Positions 1-12,321 of a stretch of 64,000 nucleotides of DNA are shown here, one piece after another. The notes below the pieces were generated by a model. It was not told the DNA's origin. It saw only the letters and a program-made list of their open reading frames with translations, and did no database searches. Every line of letters begins with the position of its first letter. The stretch's first letter is position 1. A program made the position numbers and the translations under genes. Origin of the DNA: Macrosoma leucophasiata. Lineage: Eukaryota; Arthropoda; Insecta; Lepidoptera; Hedylidae. The stretch covers positions 16,602,501-16,666,500 of the forward strand of contig JAWQUS010000010.1 of assembly GCA_036365455.1 (NCBI GenBank). The letters run 5' to 3'.

Positions 1-375
1 TATGGGGCGATTCGTCCCGCGGACCGAAAAGACCCATTCAGAAGGCATTGTTAGGCGTTTCGGACGGAACACGAGCGGACCGAAACGCCCCATCAGTAAT
101 GTGAGCTTTGGAACTCTGCCAGTGAATGACAAAGTATGTCCCATATTTTTTTGTTTAATCTTGCCGTTTGTAAAAGATAGTATGGAACATTCTGTTGATA
201 CCTATTTTAATCAAGTATTTTTGGACCATTATTTGTTTTATTTTTGTTAACTTTGACATATTGTTCAACGTATCAGTTGTTATTCGCTTTAATTTTATAT
301 TTGTAATTTGACCTGTCACAAGCAAATTCTATTAATTCCAAGTGATTAAATAAATTTTTGAGTTTGAGTTTGGGT
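1..375 (+). repeat. Probable 3' end of a non-LTR retrotransposon
   Basis: A short open frame (2-250) is followed by an AT-rich tail that ends near 355-375 in tandem TTTGAG units, as in 3' tails of some insect non-LTR elements. No recognisable domain is seen in the frame, so the assignment rests on the tail only. Confidence 0.3.
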
Positions 376-1562
376 AAGCTGTTAACAGAAACTATAAACT
401 AGGCTTCAACATACACCTACCCGAAGGTTGTTGATGCAAAATTGCATATTTGATAAATAGATATTAATTCCAATCATGGCGTGATAGATAGCTTGTGATA
501 CAGTTACAAAATGTTCTATAGTCTCGTAATGACAAGGAGCTTGCTCAATAAACATTTAATTGGATTGTATTAACTGTACATATTTTTAATCATAGATAGG
601 TACAAATGCGCCTTTCACTTCCTTTGTTGTTATTAGTAGTTAATTTTAGTTTGAGATGTCTCCTGATTAATAATTCTCTAAACATAAATAGGTACTTAAG
701 GTATAAATAAGTTTATCCTCGTGATAGCGTAATTCTTGGCCCTATTACTTTACATTGACTGTTACCTAACTTTCGTTTACGCAAATTAAGTATATCATGA
801 ATTGAAATTGAATTAGATCTAAGATTGCTATTTTCTGGTGCAAATTTCCTTTTATTTTGTTTGTTATTAATAATAACGCAATTTGCAATATTATAATTTA
901 AAAATTCAAATATATGTACAACATTGCCAATGTAATTAATGAATGTTCGTACCAGAACTTATTCTCCTCGCATGTAAAAGTGAATCTTCCATTGAAGTGT
1001 GAGAGGTTCTGAGCATGTGTGCTCAGTGTTCTTCCTTCCTTCCTTCGAGCAGTAAAGATAGAAGCTTTTAGAGTTGATTTAATACACCACTGGGATACAG
1101 AAGACTGATACAGGACCGTAAAGTATGGAGTGTAAGATAGAGATTCTGCATTGAGGCTTGATACAGCTACAACATGACTCACTAGTGAGTAATGTTTAAA
1201 ATAAATAAAATAGATAAACAGACGTAGTCTAGACTTGATCTAATTATACAAAATAATCCATCCGAGTTTTTGAATAATATGTATTAGAAATAAAGAAATG
1301 AGGTCATCAGGATGATTATTTTGTGCTGAAATATTTAGGAACTATGGTGTGAATTCAGTGGCTGGTACCACTGGATCGCTTTTAGATTCGAATTATGTTT
1401 GTAGATGATTTTGGAAACTACAATATCGAAACATTGTATTAAAAAGATCATACTTTTGTTCGACAAAACTTTGACTGCTTTTATTTGGGACACTGGGTGT
1501 ATTATAGATCCCAAACTCCATTGAACCTAGTTACTTAACGAATCATAGACTGTTATACTTAC
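376..1562. other. No gene seen
   Basis: AT-rich sequence with no convincing coding potential. I looked here on the minus strand for the chitin-binding exon that should complete CPR-1 (YPKYxYxY, RDGDVVxGxYS, NGFNAVV) and did not find it. Confidence 0.6.
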
Positions 1563-1937
1563 GTGTTGTTCAACTTGGGCGACTGGGGCTGCGTGGGCAA
1601 CGATTGGGGCAACATGTTGGACAACAGGGGCAGCGTGGAGTACGGGGGCGTGGACTAGAGAGGTAGCGTGTTGTAGCACAGGCGCGTAGGCCTGGGGTTG
1701 GTCGTGGCGGACTATACTCTGGGAAGACACGGATTGGTGACCGTTGTCGGCAATGACTCCAGCATGGCACACGGCCACCAACAGGCTGAGTACGGCGATC
1801 TGCATGGTAGAAGAAATTATTAATTTTCCAATGTAGAAAATATTTATATTTGTATTGTGTATTTATGAAAATTAAATTTATTTAATAAAGCTTTTTTTTA
1901 AAAAAAATTGTAAACATTATCTTACTTTGAAGTACAT
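1563..1937 (-). CDS. CPR-1: RR-2 cuticle protein gene, 5' exons only
   Basis: Exon 1 is 1937-1926 (ATG plus three codons, M-Y-F-K) followed by a GTAAG donor. Exon 2 is 1799-1563 (79 codons) between a CAG acceptor and a GTAAGT donor. Exon 2 gives the rest of a signal peptide (IAVLSLLVAVCHAG), then the family motif VSSQSIVRHDQP and an Ala/His/Pro/Val-rich linker with HAAPVVQH-type repeats. Exon sizes, splice phases and the motif match the complete CPR genes further right. The exon with the Rebers-Riddiford chitin-binding domain is absent downstream to base 1, so it is either beyond the window edge or lost. The ATG at 1805 lies in the intron acceptor context (ATGCAG|ATC) and is not the likely start. 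The product would be a secreted cuticle protein if the last exon exists. Confidence 0.7.
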
Positions 1938-1961
1938 GTTGATGCTTTATTGAACTGTTGG

Positions 1962-2000
1962 GCTCTGATAAGGACACCGGTTGGGTGGTACTTTTTATAG
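1962..2000 (-). promoter_or_regulatory. Core promoter of CPR-1 (TATA + initiator)
   Basis: CTATAAAAAG at 2000-1991 is followed about 30 bases downstream by TTATCAGAG, an arthropod-type initiator. The ATG of exon 1 is about 30 bases after that. Confidence 0.65.
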
Positions 2001-2454
2001 TTGGGGGAAGTCGCAAGCGCATGTCAACGGGTAAGTAAAACCGGCCCAACATACGACACCGACACATGATCACCTTAGCCTTACGTCACTGTATTGACAG
2101 TTTTTAGGTTTCGTTCAAGGTTACCTTAAAGCTCATTCCAGAAAGGTTTTATTGCTGTATAATTAGCCATAATATATTAATTCCATATTTAGACGATGTA
2201 AATTGGGACTTATGTTACTTATCGCAAATACTCTGTCCATTCATAAACTTGAATTGGCAAACGTAAAACATTCGGTAATATCAATTAACAAGTCGACGCA
2301 TATTATTAACATAAACCAGTAGAAAATTGCATGACTAGGTGTTTATTAAAGTGTGTTATCGATTGAGATCTCAAATAAGTTTTAGTGCGTTACTATTTTA
2401 AAATCTTGTGTATGATTTTGTAATATACGTTAGTTGTCTGTCTACAATTATATT
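2001..2454. other. Upstream region of CPR-1, nothing else seen
   Basis: Non-repetitive AT-rich DNA upstream of the CPR-1 promoter. It would hold any enhancer of that gene, but no site can be assigned. Confidence 0.4.
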
Positions 2455-2660
2455 GTGTACTAGCGACCTGCCCCGGCTTCGCACGACTGCAATGTTACCT
2501 ACATTACTACTACTGTAATAAAATATAGCCTATAGCACTCCATAATAATGTAGCTTTTTGATTGTGAAAGAATTTTCATGATTTCAGTATTTCCGAATAT
2601 TAGCCCCTACAAACAAACAGACACAGTTACAAACATTAGCGCTTTATGATATTAGTATAG
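2455..2660 (+). repeat. Lepidopteran LINE-tail-like fragment
   Basis: Contains the CCCGGCTTCGCACG block and the downstream GTGAAAGAATTTT-type block seen in widespread lepidopteran repeats related to RTE-type retrotransposon 3' ends. No coding sequence. Confidence 0.45.
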
Positions 2661-2814
2661 ATTATATAATATTTGATTAAACTGTTCCAATTTTGTATGG
2701 TTAATATAAATTAGTGATTATTTTGGTGTAGCTGGGAATTCTCTTATTTGAATTTTTACGCTAATATTAAACAAGATAAGTAGTCTCGATCCATCAACAA
2801 TACCGTTGTTTCTG

Positions 2815-3190
2815 ACATCACATCTATCTATACAAATAAATTAATAAAATTGGAGTGTCTGTTTGTAATATAAAAATAACCGCTTTTTACTAAATGCATA
2901 TGTATCTATGTATACACGGTAGATATACCAAAACAACATTTTTTACAATTTTTGTCTGTCTGTCTTTCTGTCTATCTGTCTGTCTTTCTGTCTATCTGTC
3001 TGTCTGTTTGGCGGGGCTAATCTTGGGAACGGCTCTACCGATTTTGACGGGTGTTTCACTGGCAGATAGCTGATGTAATAAGGAGTAACTTAGGCTACTT
3101 TTTTTACTAGCTGCACCCACGACTTCGTCTGCGTAGATACTGAACAATCATAAATTCTCACGCGGGCGAAGTCGCGGGCACAGCTATTAC
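2815..3190 (+). repeat. RTE-like repeat with (GTCT)n microsatellite
   Basis: Block order is TGGAGTGTCTGTTTG, a GTCTGTCT/TTCT microsatellite (about 2955-3010), GGCGGGGCTAATCTTGGGAACGG, GGCAGATAGCTGATGTAATA, then an imperfect inverted pair (CCCACGACTTCGTC / GGCGAAGTCGCGGG). The same block order recurs at 39119-39645. Confidence 0.6.
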
Positions 3191-3466
3191 AAATAAAGAG
3201 TAGGATTCAGAGGTTGAATTTGATATATTCCTACTGTAATGTCGGATATTTGTTATGGTTTTTTTTATAAGCATGTAAGTAACGCTTACATTAACATCAT
3301 CCCACATTACAAAATGTAATTGGTTTATCCCAAACAAATAGATATAGTAATGTCGGCTATAAAGAAACTTAACATGGTACGGGGATCAAACCTGTAATTT
3401 TTCGGATCCAACAGAAGTTTGAAACCGATACACCAGTCAACTCGCTAATAAGTATTTATTTATTTA

Positions 3467-3640
3467 GTTACTAGCTGAGTCGGCGAACTTCGTACCGCCT
3501 TAGAATTAAAAATGCGTTACAGATTTAACAGGTACGCGCTATTTGTATGGGGAAAAGAAATAGTGTTTTTTACAATTTCCCTTAAAATTTCTTTATATTT
3601 TTCTCACTTTGTAAACCTTTCTTAGTATTCCATCGTCCTA
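3467..3640 (+). repeat. LINE-tail-like fragment
   Basis: Begins CTAGCTGAGTCGGCGAACTTCGTACCGCC. The related block, reversed, ends the repeat at 52965-53162. Confidence 0.4.
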
Positions 3641-6600
3641 CACTTAGCCATATTGACACTTTAAAGCTGTGTACAGTGAAACCTATTTCACAAACGGAGA
3701 AAAATGGGTTTCTGAAACCTAAAATATTTTTAAAGACCTATCCAATAAAACTCCAGATTATGGCTGGGCGAAAAGAAACACATTTCTACTTAACATGTAA
3801 GGGAAGTAAAAAATTAATTACTTGAATTATTTTACTAATTACTCGGCGTGAATAAGTATATTCATGCCAAATTACTGCTTCCTACTACCTACTAAAAGTC
3901 TCTGAGCTAAGGTGCAAACAAACGCACATGGCGAAACTAGTGTTCCTTGTAGGCTACGAAACCCTAAAAAGTATTCATGTTTTTGAAATAAATTTATAAA
4001 CAATTAACAAACACACACAACACTGATGAAACACAGGTTAATAAACAAGTAAATAGGCTATAACACAGTCACCGACATAATTCTATGTCAACCTACATTT
4101 AGATTACGGTAAAGAGTGGAATAGTATTTCAGATTGCGATAATCTAGTCCAAGAGTCGATCGTATTACAATCGCGACATATTTCAGTAGAGCAGTGTGTA
4201 CGGGACCGAAGTACGGTCCGGTAAGAAAGTAGGCTCGCATCGAGTGCTCCAGTAAACTGTTATGCAATCGCCCGACGATACACCGAGAGATAAATTGCAC
4301 GTCATAAACAATTATTGTTGTCATATAAATTATTGTGTTAATTTATAGTTGTTGTTCCATCAAGAATTGAATATCCTTTGTGTCTTAATATTTGTTTAAT
4401 TAATTTATCGTATGTATTTTTTTAAGAAGCTATACTAGCTAAAAAGACACTCACATAAACGTAGCGTGGAACTGACATTAGAAGCGTTTCGGTGATTAGG
4501 GACACAGAGACAGGATTCACACCATCATCTTCATTATAGGTAGGTACGTGTTACAATGAGTAGTTATTGATTCGGTATCAGCCTCACCAACGGATTTTGA
4601 ATGTTTCAATACAAAATTGTATTACTATAATAGAATCATTACATCATCATACATTTAATTGTACAATAAACAAACATTTTATGTAAATGTACCTATACAT
4701 ATAAGGTATATGGTAAAAGGTACTTACACACCCAAGTTTATTTTCTATGTCCTGTTATTTTAAATATTTTACATCATCCGAATAATAATGATCTTTCCCA
4801 CCAACAGTAGAAGCCTTCCGTCCAGACTAAACTTACATTTTAAATGTCTTATTCAGGCGCGATAAAAATATTTGAAACATCGGAATATGTTTTTGAGTTT
4901 CTCAAAATAATGATTACAAAACTCTAATATCTTGTACCATTTTATTTATTTCATTGTTGTAAAAATGTTTTAATGATCTTTTGGCATGTCAACGACCTGC
5001 AACCAAGATTGAATAATTTCCAATGATAAATGTCCACCGACTTACCCACCGAAAAAATGTCGCCAACATTGTTGGCAACGATTTCAGTGTATAGAGCCCT
5101 TTAGAGTAACAAAACCAGTTTACAATGACATGATTTCACTTTCATTCATTGCAATTGCGCTCAGTGTGCATCTAACACAAACCTCTGGTTGTAATGACCG
5201 CTCCGCATATTTCTCTCAGCCTGGCAACACAGAGAACGTGCGTAGCTCTGAAGGTCAAGCACCGGTATATTGGCAAACCAACAAATTTTATAAAGCCTCT
5301 TCCAGCCGCGTATTTTTTTACTGATTGTAATCACGGTCGTATATCACGCCGAAAGTCCAATTGAATGCGGTCACATTGGATAATATAATGATTCATAATA
5401 TATCTTCATAATATATACTTTTGGAAACTGATATTTTCTTTTTAATGAAAATATGTGTGTTTATATAATTAAGAGAAAATAAAATTCGTATTTGTGTGTT
5501 TCTTATTTTGCTTCAGGTATTTTCCTTCCTGTCTGAAGGAAGAAATTAGAAGCTTCAGTTGAACTGTGAAGCTCAATTTTACTTTACTTGTGCTAATTTA
5601 TTTAGAATTACCTCCTACGCGATAGGACACCGTTAACGACTATAATAAAACTGCACATAACCAGCTTTTATTATTATGAGATAAATTAGGTACTCTGACT
5701 ATTCCTTATTGTTGTAATCAAATAGTTTTTCAATAGATTTTTTTATTGTCTAACAAAAATATGTTGAGCATCATTTTTCGTAAATTTATCTGTTATTCCA
5801 GATGGTGCAATTTTGACTTGAAGTTCGAACACAACACGTCAATGATTGGTCAGTGCTCAATTAATCAGATAATTGACTTTACCGTAATTTAAGGCAAAGA
5901 TTTATTTTACAACTATAATCTTAATGTCTTACAAAACACTGAATTGGTCTTATTTGGTTAACCTCAAACTAAAAGCGTATCGTATCGTGTTTTGTATAAT
6001 AGTATGAGTTTTCATAATTCTTAGCTACTGACATGAATATGCGTTCCAGACGAAGATGTGTAGTTGCGGCTTACTTGTCCATTTTTATAAATGGAATCAA
6101 AATCGTGAAAAAAAGGACTTATTTGGCTAATAATTATTTGTGTTATTTTGAAGAAAATGTACTATGAAATTAGTTCTAATCTGTGAAGTGCAAAAATACA
6201 ATAGTAAAGAGACCGATAACCAAGATATGCTGCCTTCCAATTGAATATTAGTCATTTTAGTATTTTGTTTAATATTAGATTTAGTACAGCTAACATAAAA
6301 GATTTTGCTTTTTCTTGATTTTGGAAGGACAACAGGATGTCCTTGGTGGGGCGGAATGTTGAGTGTTATAAGAAACAAACTTTTTAGTTTTAATTAGTTG
6401 CGAGAGATGGCGCTGAAATGATAAAGCAATGTGTAGATTTCTCATGAAACAAGTTCCGCGAGTTATAAAATAAACTCATTCTCGTATTTCGTCGTTTCAT
6501 TATGGAGGACCTCTAGTAGGCGGGAACAGTCGTGTATAACATTTATTATAGTAACAATAACCCTGCTTTTGCAGTCGTGTATAATAAATATATTATTAGA

Positions 6601-7194
6601 TAGAGATTAGATTAGATGTTTATCTCTGGTTAACGCACAGTGAAACTGGTCATCACTACGTCGACATCGCGAAAATGTTGCAAATAGGCTTGAAAGTGAT
6701 AATTGCAATTATGCATAAAATATAATAAAAAGAAAAAATACGTGTCGAAAAGATATTTTCAAATGACAATGTTAACTGATTGATGTTACGTTCAGGCGGA
6801 CAGTTCTGGTACCTACTATTAGCAGTAATTGGACTTGAAACGTGGCACATGACAACGTCTGCGATGTCTGCTAGTATTTAATAATAATCATTATTGCAAA
6901 TTATTTTCTTGTTAGTAGCGGTAAACATGAAGTATTGACTAAGCAGGGGAAATGTATTCGGCATGTTGCAATATAGTCGTGAAAGACCGTTCTAAATTTG
7001 ACACCACTTCTACTTAGTAAAATCCTAACAACTAACACATAAACTAAGCTGGTGCTACGAACATTCAATTTTGCTCAATAGTAAAGTTGTTATATAATGC
7101 CTAAGTGCTAATAAATTATACAATAATATTCATGCCCTGAAGGGTTTACAACACGGAATCAAAATTAGCATAAAAGTTTTTGAGGTTTCGGCTG
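3641..7194. other. No gene seen
   Basis: AT-rich DNA without a supportable gene. A 64-codon frame at 5130-5324 begins with a signal-peptide-like stretch but has no family motif, splice signals or other support. Confidence 0.5.
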
Positions 7195-7553
7195 CTTTTA
7201 CACTAGAGATGTGATATGCTACGTTTCTATGGATGCGTTTGATATCCACTGATCATATTAATTGGTGCACATAGCTTAGCACTGGTGGAAACGGATTCAA
7301 CTAAGATATGTTTTTTATATGGAAGGATCTGTGATATGGATGCGTGCTATGGGCTGTCCTCTCCTATCACCATGCAGCCCTCGCCGGTTCCTTACTATCG
7401 ATACATCGCATAGCTCGAGCTGCGCATCTTTCTCGCGCACTTACTTTGCGGCGACGTCTTCATAGCGCATCTTTCTCCTAGCTACAATGTAGGTTAGTAT
7501 TGGTGGAAACGATCACATATTTTTGTATATAGTAGACATCTCTGGTGGAAAAG
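7195..7553. mobile_element. MITE-like element with imperfect terminal repeats
   Basis: Left end CTTTTACACTAGAGATGT (7195-7212) matches the reverse complement of the right end ACATCTCTGGTGGAAAAG (7536-7553) with two or three mismatches. The roughly 360-bp interior is non-coding and contains GGTGGAAACG twice. No clear target duplication was found. Confidence 0.45.
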
Positions 7554-9104
7554 AACCTTTATACTTTTGACACTCCGGAAACAATGGCGTGGCGCTGGCA
7601 TGACCTGATTTGTAGTGTGCCTACTAGGTACATAGTTAAAAAAGTAAAGTTAGCACCAAGCCAACGTCACATTCTCGCTGACTACCAAAAGCAAGCTTCA
7701 GTTTTCAAAAACATCCGCATGGCTGTTTAGTATCCAGTAACTGTAACTATAACTATTGAAAAAAAACTGAAAAGTTAATCAATCTTTTCCTCATAACTAA
7801 AGCTAGCATTTTCAAAATTAATTTGATTACTATCGCAATAAATCTTTGAGTCTTCACTGATAATGAATAACGTTTCACCACACGTACAAAGTTCACGGTT
7901 AACAATTAACAATAGGAAGTCATTCAAATCCAATCGTTACGTACTATTATGTAGTTACGTTACACTGGCCGTTGACCTTGCGGTCAAAACCCTGATAGAT
8001 TTTATATCAAATAAGATTTTCCAGTGCCGTTGCATTGCGTCAAACTTTTGAGTCACGCGAACAAAAGCATTGGTTTACCCAATGCCATTGTTTCTATATT
8101 ATGTTTAATTGCTTTTTGACAAGGTGAACTTGAATCGTCTACAATGTATTGTGCAATCTAATGACTACTGCTGTACATGGTCCTATTCATAACGTCGATA
8201 TCATAATTGACATGCTGGAATTTTTTGGTCAATGTAGAACTTACTCATAAAAATGGATGCTTCTGTTATTTTTTCTTCTTCTACTTCTTCAATCCACTCA
8301 TAGCAAGAAGTTGGATACGTAATAGTCATGATTTTAATGGAAAGACGGCTTTCGTTGGACAGAATCCTTCCGCAATGATTCACTATTTGCATTATATGGG
8401 AAGATATGGTATAATCGCCACGCTTAGCATGCGGGCGATTGCACTGGCGGTAGTTTTACAGCGAGACACAACAGCCCTTACATTTAGTATCGCCCTATAT
8501 TGTTTGGGAGGCTGACTCTATTCCTGATGGTTGACTGACTGCATTAACGAAAGAATTCTCCTACATTAGCAGGCGAGAGATGGGTCGGTATCTCTTGCCC
8601 TGGCGCCTAATTCTCAGGTTATCTTCATGTTAAAATTCATCACAAGGCTGATTGGTTTAGGTGTGAAAGCTTAACATACAGACTTTGCGGTTTATGATAT
8701 TTATACCCTAATTAGAAGAGGGTTAAGCAATTAATATAGGGTCCACATTTTCCTTATTCCCATTGATATCCTCGATATGTTGAGTAAAGTAATAATATGG
8801 AACTACGATTAAGTGGTCGTGTAAGTTATTTTTGGAGTCCAGAAAAGTGGAATTTGTAGGATTTGTCCGAGGCAAATTACATCAAAATCATTTAATTGAT
8901 TTTAAACATGACGGTGGTGGAAGACGAAAGGGGAAATAAAAAATAAATAAGAGAACAATAAGAAAACAGTGACCTCAATAAAAGATTTCATTTATTAATT
9001 ACTAGTAAGTACTAAAGCTCGTAGCACTGTGAATGTGGCTTAGACAACTTGACGAATATTTCAACACTAAAAATGTAGGTTATAAATTAAAAAGGAGCAT
9101 CAGT
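7554..9104. other. No gene; one LINE-tail-like fragment
   Basis: Non-coding. Around 8403-8520 the text CGCCACGCTTAGCATGCGGG..GCACTGGCGGTAGTTTTA resembles 43640-43700, a LINE 3' region that recurs here in diverged form. Confidence 0.4.
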
Positions 9105-9194
9105 CAAGTATATTAATTGTTTTTATATTATTTCGCATTAACACATGCTTGTGAAATATATTTTATTTTTAAAGAGAAATGGAAAGAAAAATTT

Positions 9195-9270
9195 GACTTC
9201 AGGCGAGGCTCGAACTCGCGACCTACTGGGAATCTAGTCCAGCCGCTCTTCCAATTGAGCTACTGAAGCC
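9195..9270 (-). pseudogene. tRNA-like core, copy 1
   Basis: A cloverleaf can be drawn: acceptor GCTTCAG/CTGAAGT, D stem GCTC/GAGC, T stem GCGAG/CTCGC with loop TTCGAGC. The anticodon arm fits only with an extra base, a mismatch, and a pyrimidine at position 37. This is therefore a tRNA-derived Pol III promoter rather than a working tRNA. Confidence 0.5.
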
Positions 9271-9503
9271 CTGCCCGATTTGTCGAATCTTTCCTTCACA
9301 TCTATTGCATTGCTTTTATGGTAGCAGTAGCGCCATCTATTACCAACTATGCTAGTTAGGCAACCGATATAATAGACTTTTCAGTTTATTGAATATCGTA
9401 AAGAAGTCGCTTTTACCCTTAATAATTGTTTTTATATTATTTCGCATTAACACATGCTTGTGAAATATATTTTATTTTTAAAGAGAAATGGAAAGAAAAA
9501 TTT

Positions 9504-9579
9504 GACTTCAGGCGAGGCTCGAACTCGCGACCTACTGGGAATCTAGTCCAGCCGCTCTTCCAATTGAGCTACTGAAGCC
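9504..9579 (-). pseudogene. tRNA-like core, copy 2
   Basis: Same sequence as copy 1, in direct orientation, 309 bases away. Confidence 0.5.
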
Positions 9580-9820
9580 CTGCCCGATTTGTCGAATCTT
9601 TCCTTCACATCTATTGCATTGCTTTTATTACAAGCATGTGTTAATGCGAAATAATATAAAAACAATTATTAAGGGTAAAAGCGACTTCTTTACGATATTC
9701 AATAAACTGAAAAGTCTATTATATCGGTTGCCTAACTAGCATAGTTGGTAATAGATGGCGCTACTGCTACCATAAAAGCAATGCAATAGATGTGAAGGAA
9801 AGATTCGACAAATCGGGCAG

Positions 9821-9896
9821 GGCTTCAGTAGCTCAATTGGAAGAGCGGCTGGACTAGATTCCCAGTAGGTCGCGAGTTCGAGCCTCGCCTGAAGTC
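9821..9896 (+). pseudogene. tRNA-like core, copy 3 (inverted)
   Basis: Reverse complement of copies 1 and 2. Box A is TAGCTCAATTGG and box B is AGTTCGAGCC. A Pol III-type T run follows within a few bases. Confidence 0.5.
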
Positions 9897-9943
9897 AAAT
9901 TTTTCTTTCCATTTCTCTTTAAAAATAAAACAAGTATATTAAT

Positions 9944-11819
9944 GTACAGAACTCCAAAAAATATACCAATGTTATCGATATTACTGAATGATGTCAGACA
10001 ACAATCTTCTGAACCATCTTCACTTGTAAGACTTAAAAGCTGATGAATAATTAGGTGGCATCATTTCTTAAAGTTCACTGTTTCACAACGTACCCGATCA
10101 ATGTTTTTTTTTTAATTTATGGCACTATAATAAAACCGCCTCATTAAATTTGGAAGTCGACATGTTATGTAATGCGTGAAGGATTATGCTCAAAAGGCTA
10201 TAAAAGATGGAGTTCAAAGGATTTTCCGATAATTGATCACAAGTCTTGAAGAGAAATGGTGGAGAGTTTGTGAGTAGAGATCATTCAGTGTGATATATTT
10301 TTTCTTTTTGTAGATTCTATATACATGACTTCTTATCATCTACTAACATATCGACGCAGGACTAGTCAAATGACTTCAGCTGAAAGATGTCCACTGCTGG
10401 ACAAATCTCAAAAATGAGCAATATTAATTCTTGAGTACTGTATGTAAGTAAACGAGTAAGTATTTGTTATGCTATGTCAAACCAACGTGGGCACAACGTG
10501 GTTGATTCAATATCCATTTTTTATTTATAATTTAAGACTTAGAATCATGTTAGATTTTATGAATATAGCAGAAAATTGAATGCATTGAAGTTATTTGGGT
10601 TTTCCCATACTTTTTGGCAATATACGGTAAATCCATTTAATAAAAGTCTGTTGCAAGTTATGGTCTCGCGGATTGCGATGACAGGAAGGCAAAAACTGAT
10701 TTTACATTTGCGAACAGGCCTTAATCATCATTAACTGGATACCGAAAAGGAGAAGACAACAATGAGGTATAAATTTATCTGACAACGAATTACTTTGTAT
10801 GGTAAGATTTTTCCTTAATGAAGCATTGCGTTTGCGAAATTTCCAATTCAAGTTATTATTTGTGAGGCTGATTACAGGTTGTGTTGTTACGAAGTTTATG
10901 GTATCTTCTTGAAGGGATCTCCTATAGGTTTACAAAAATAATTATCAATTTGTTTTGACCTTTTTCGAGTAACAGATAAAAACTTATCACTCGTGTGTTT
11001 GTCTGTCTATCCATCTGTCACAGCCAATTTGCTATTGATAATAGGAACCATGGGTATTAATAGATTAATTTAAGGTACCACATGAATTTTCGCTTTAATA
11101 TGGAACCATGTATTAGGAAAATAAATGCAGTTTCAATTTGATTGTTTTTTTTTTCATTTATTTAGGTACTCCAAGATGGCTTTACAAATACATTAAGGAT
11201 ATTCAAGTGAAAATATCCCAATCCAACTGGTATTATCCGAATATACACTCTTGATTTTACATAATTTATACTGTAACTACTTAATAATAATACACTTATT
11301 GATAGTCACGGCAACAATTTTTATTGAAATTGCTTTGGTTATGTATTTATATATAAAATATATAAAAATATTAATATACTTAATTCATTTGCGATCAATC
11401 ATCGAACTATTATGATGATATAACAATGTGTAGACAGCTAAATTAACTGTGCAAAGAACTATTTTGAGCAGACGTAAGAGTTATGAATCAGTGTTATATG
11501 CTATCTAATTGTTACATCAATTTAAATAAGCGTAAACATAACTTCATACCGGTTATTCGTCCAAGGATTAGGCAGAAGTAACTATGTGTATATGCAGAAT
11601 ATAGATATCTTATGCATACATTCATGATTCCTTATGTTTTTTTTGATGATTCAACTATTATATTTTCACAACCTTAAGGTTTATGAAAAGTTATGTAATC
11701 AAGTTTCCAAAAAGGTATTTAGTACACATGGATGGTAAGTGGATGGTACGATAAATACTGCAGTATTTTAGTCAAAAACCAAAGGTATACCTAACTTGTT
11801 TGACTTCTGCTAGAAAACA
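9944..11819. other. No gene; scattered repeat fragments
   Basis: Non-coding. The end of a TA-type MITE (…TTGAGTACTGTA) lies at about 10415-10442, next to a reversed LINE tip (CCACTGCTGGAC, near 10390). A GTCTGTCTATC-containing RTE-like scrap is at about 10965-11105. Confidence 0.45.
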
Positions 11820-11932
11820 CGGGGCCAAAATTACCGTCTGAATGGTACTGAATAAAACTGAACTATATCGAAGATTAGGTAAAGTGGTGGTGCTTTTGAG
11901 CGCCATCACTAGAACTCTACCGAGAGTAAAGA
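11820..11932 (+). repeat. Element X, degenerate 3' half
   Basis: Diverged copy of the 3' half of element X (GGTAAAGTGGTGGTGC…GCCATCACTAGAACTCTACC). See 12033-12321 for the family. Confidence 0.55.
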
Positions 11933-12032
11933 TAGTTGTGCCAACTGCTTGTAGGTCTGATGTTTACTTAAGTCTTTTTGAAGGATGCTAGAATCATATT
12001 TCATTTTACCAATCACAGTACTTGTGAAAAGT

Positions 12033-12321
12033 GTTTTTATTATGTAATTGAAGTGGTGAACAAGCATGCAGTTCACATTGATGTTAAGTGATGACTGCAG
12101 CCTAAAGACACCCACACAAAGACCAAGGTCTAAATGTAGATGCGTTACCACTCCTGAGGCCTAAGGTTTTATGCCTCTGTGCCGGAAATTACAGGGCCGT
12201 AAATTACCACCTGACCGGAACACGATAGTGCTAAACACTACCATTTAGCGGCAAGTATATTAGGTAATGCGGTGGTGCCTACGCCCGCGAGCTCCGTCAC
12301 TGGAGCTCTACCACCAGTAAA
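12033..12321 (+). repeat. Element X, near-complete copy
   Basis: Element X is a roughly 300-bp non-coding family. In this orientation it begins TTTATGTAATNGAAGTGGCA and passes through AAGCATGCAGTTCACATTGA. It contains a GAGCTCCGTCACTGGAGCTC hairpin and ends CTACCACCAGTAAA. It has no open frame, no poly-A and no good tRNA boxes. The outer ends show only a weak inverted similarity, so its class is unknown. Confidence 0.8.

Larger units (their letters stand above)
9118..9930. mobile_element. Compound insertion of a tRNA-like 309-bp unit (direct, direct, inverted)
   Basis: The unit at about 9115-9423 repeats directly from 9424 to about 9628, then an inverted copy runs 9631-9930 and mirrors about 9162-9461. 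Each copy carries a 76-base tRNA-like core with Pol III-type A and B boxes and a run of five Ts just 3' of it. The whole block is bounded by the same 13 bases, CAAGTATATTAAT, at 9105-9117 and 9931-9943, so it looks like one insertion event with target-site duplication. The duplication length fits retrotransposition. The mix of direct and inverted copies needs tandem templates plus strand switching, or later rearrangement. Confidence 0.7.

Noticed and set aside
1803..1805. ATG at 1805 as the start of CPR-1
   Set aside because: It is immediately followed by CAG|ATC, the acceptor used in sibling genes; exon 1 with TATA box and initiator lies upstream at 1926-1937.
2955..3010. CRISPR-like regular repeats
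   Set aside because: GTCT microsatellite in a retroelement tail, eukaryotic context.
5130..5324. Small secreted protein
   Set aside because: Only a hydrophobic start supports it; no motif, splice sites or promoter pattern.
8207..8515. 102-codon frame
   Set aside because: Overlaps a LINE-tail-like repeat at its 3' end and has no recognisable motif.
9195..9896. Three functional tRNA genes
   Set aside because: The anticodon arm needs an extra base and a mismatch, and position 37 is a pyrimidine; repeated identical copies inside a mobile block fit a tRNA-derived repeat better.
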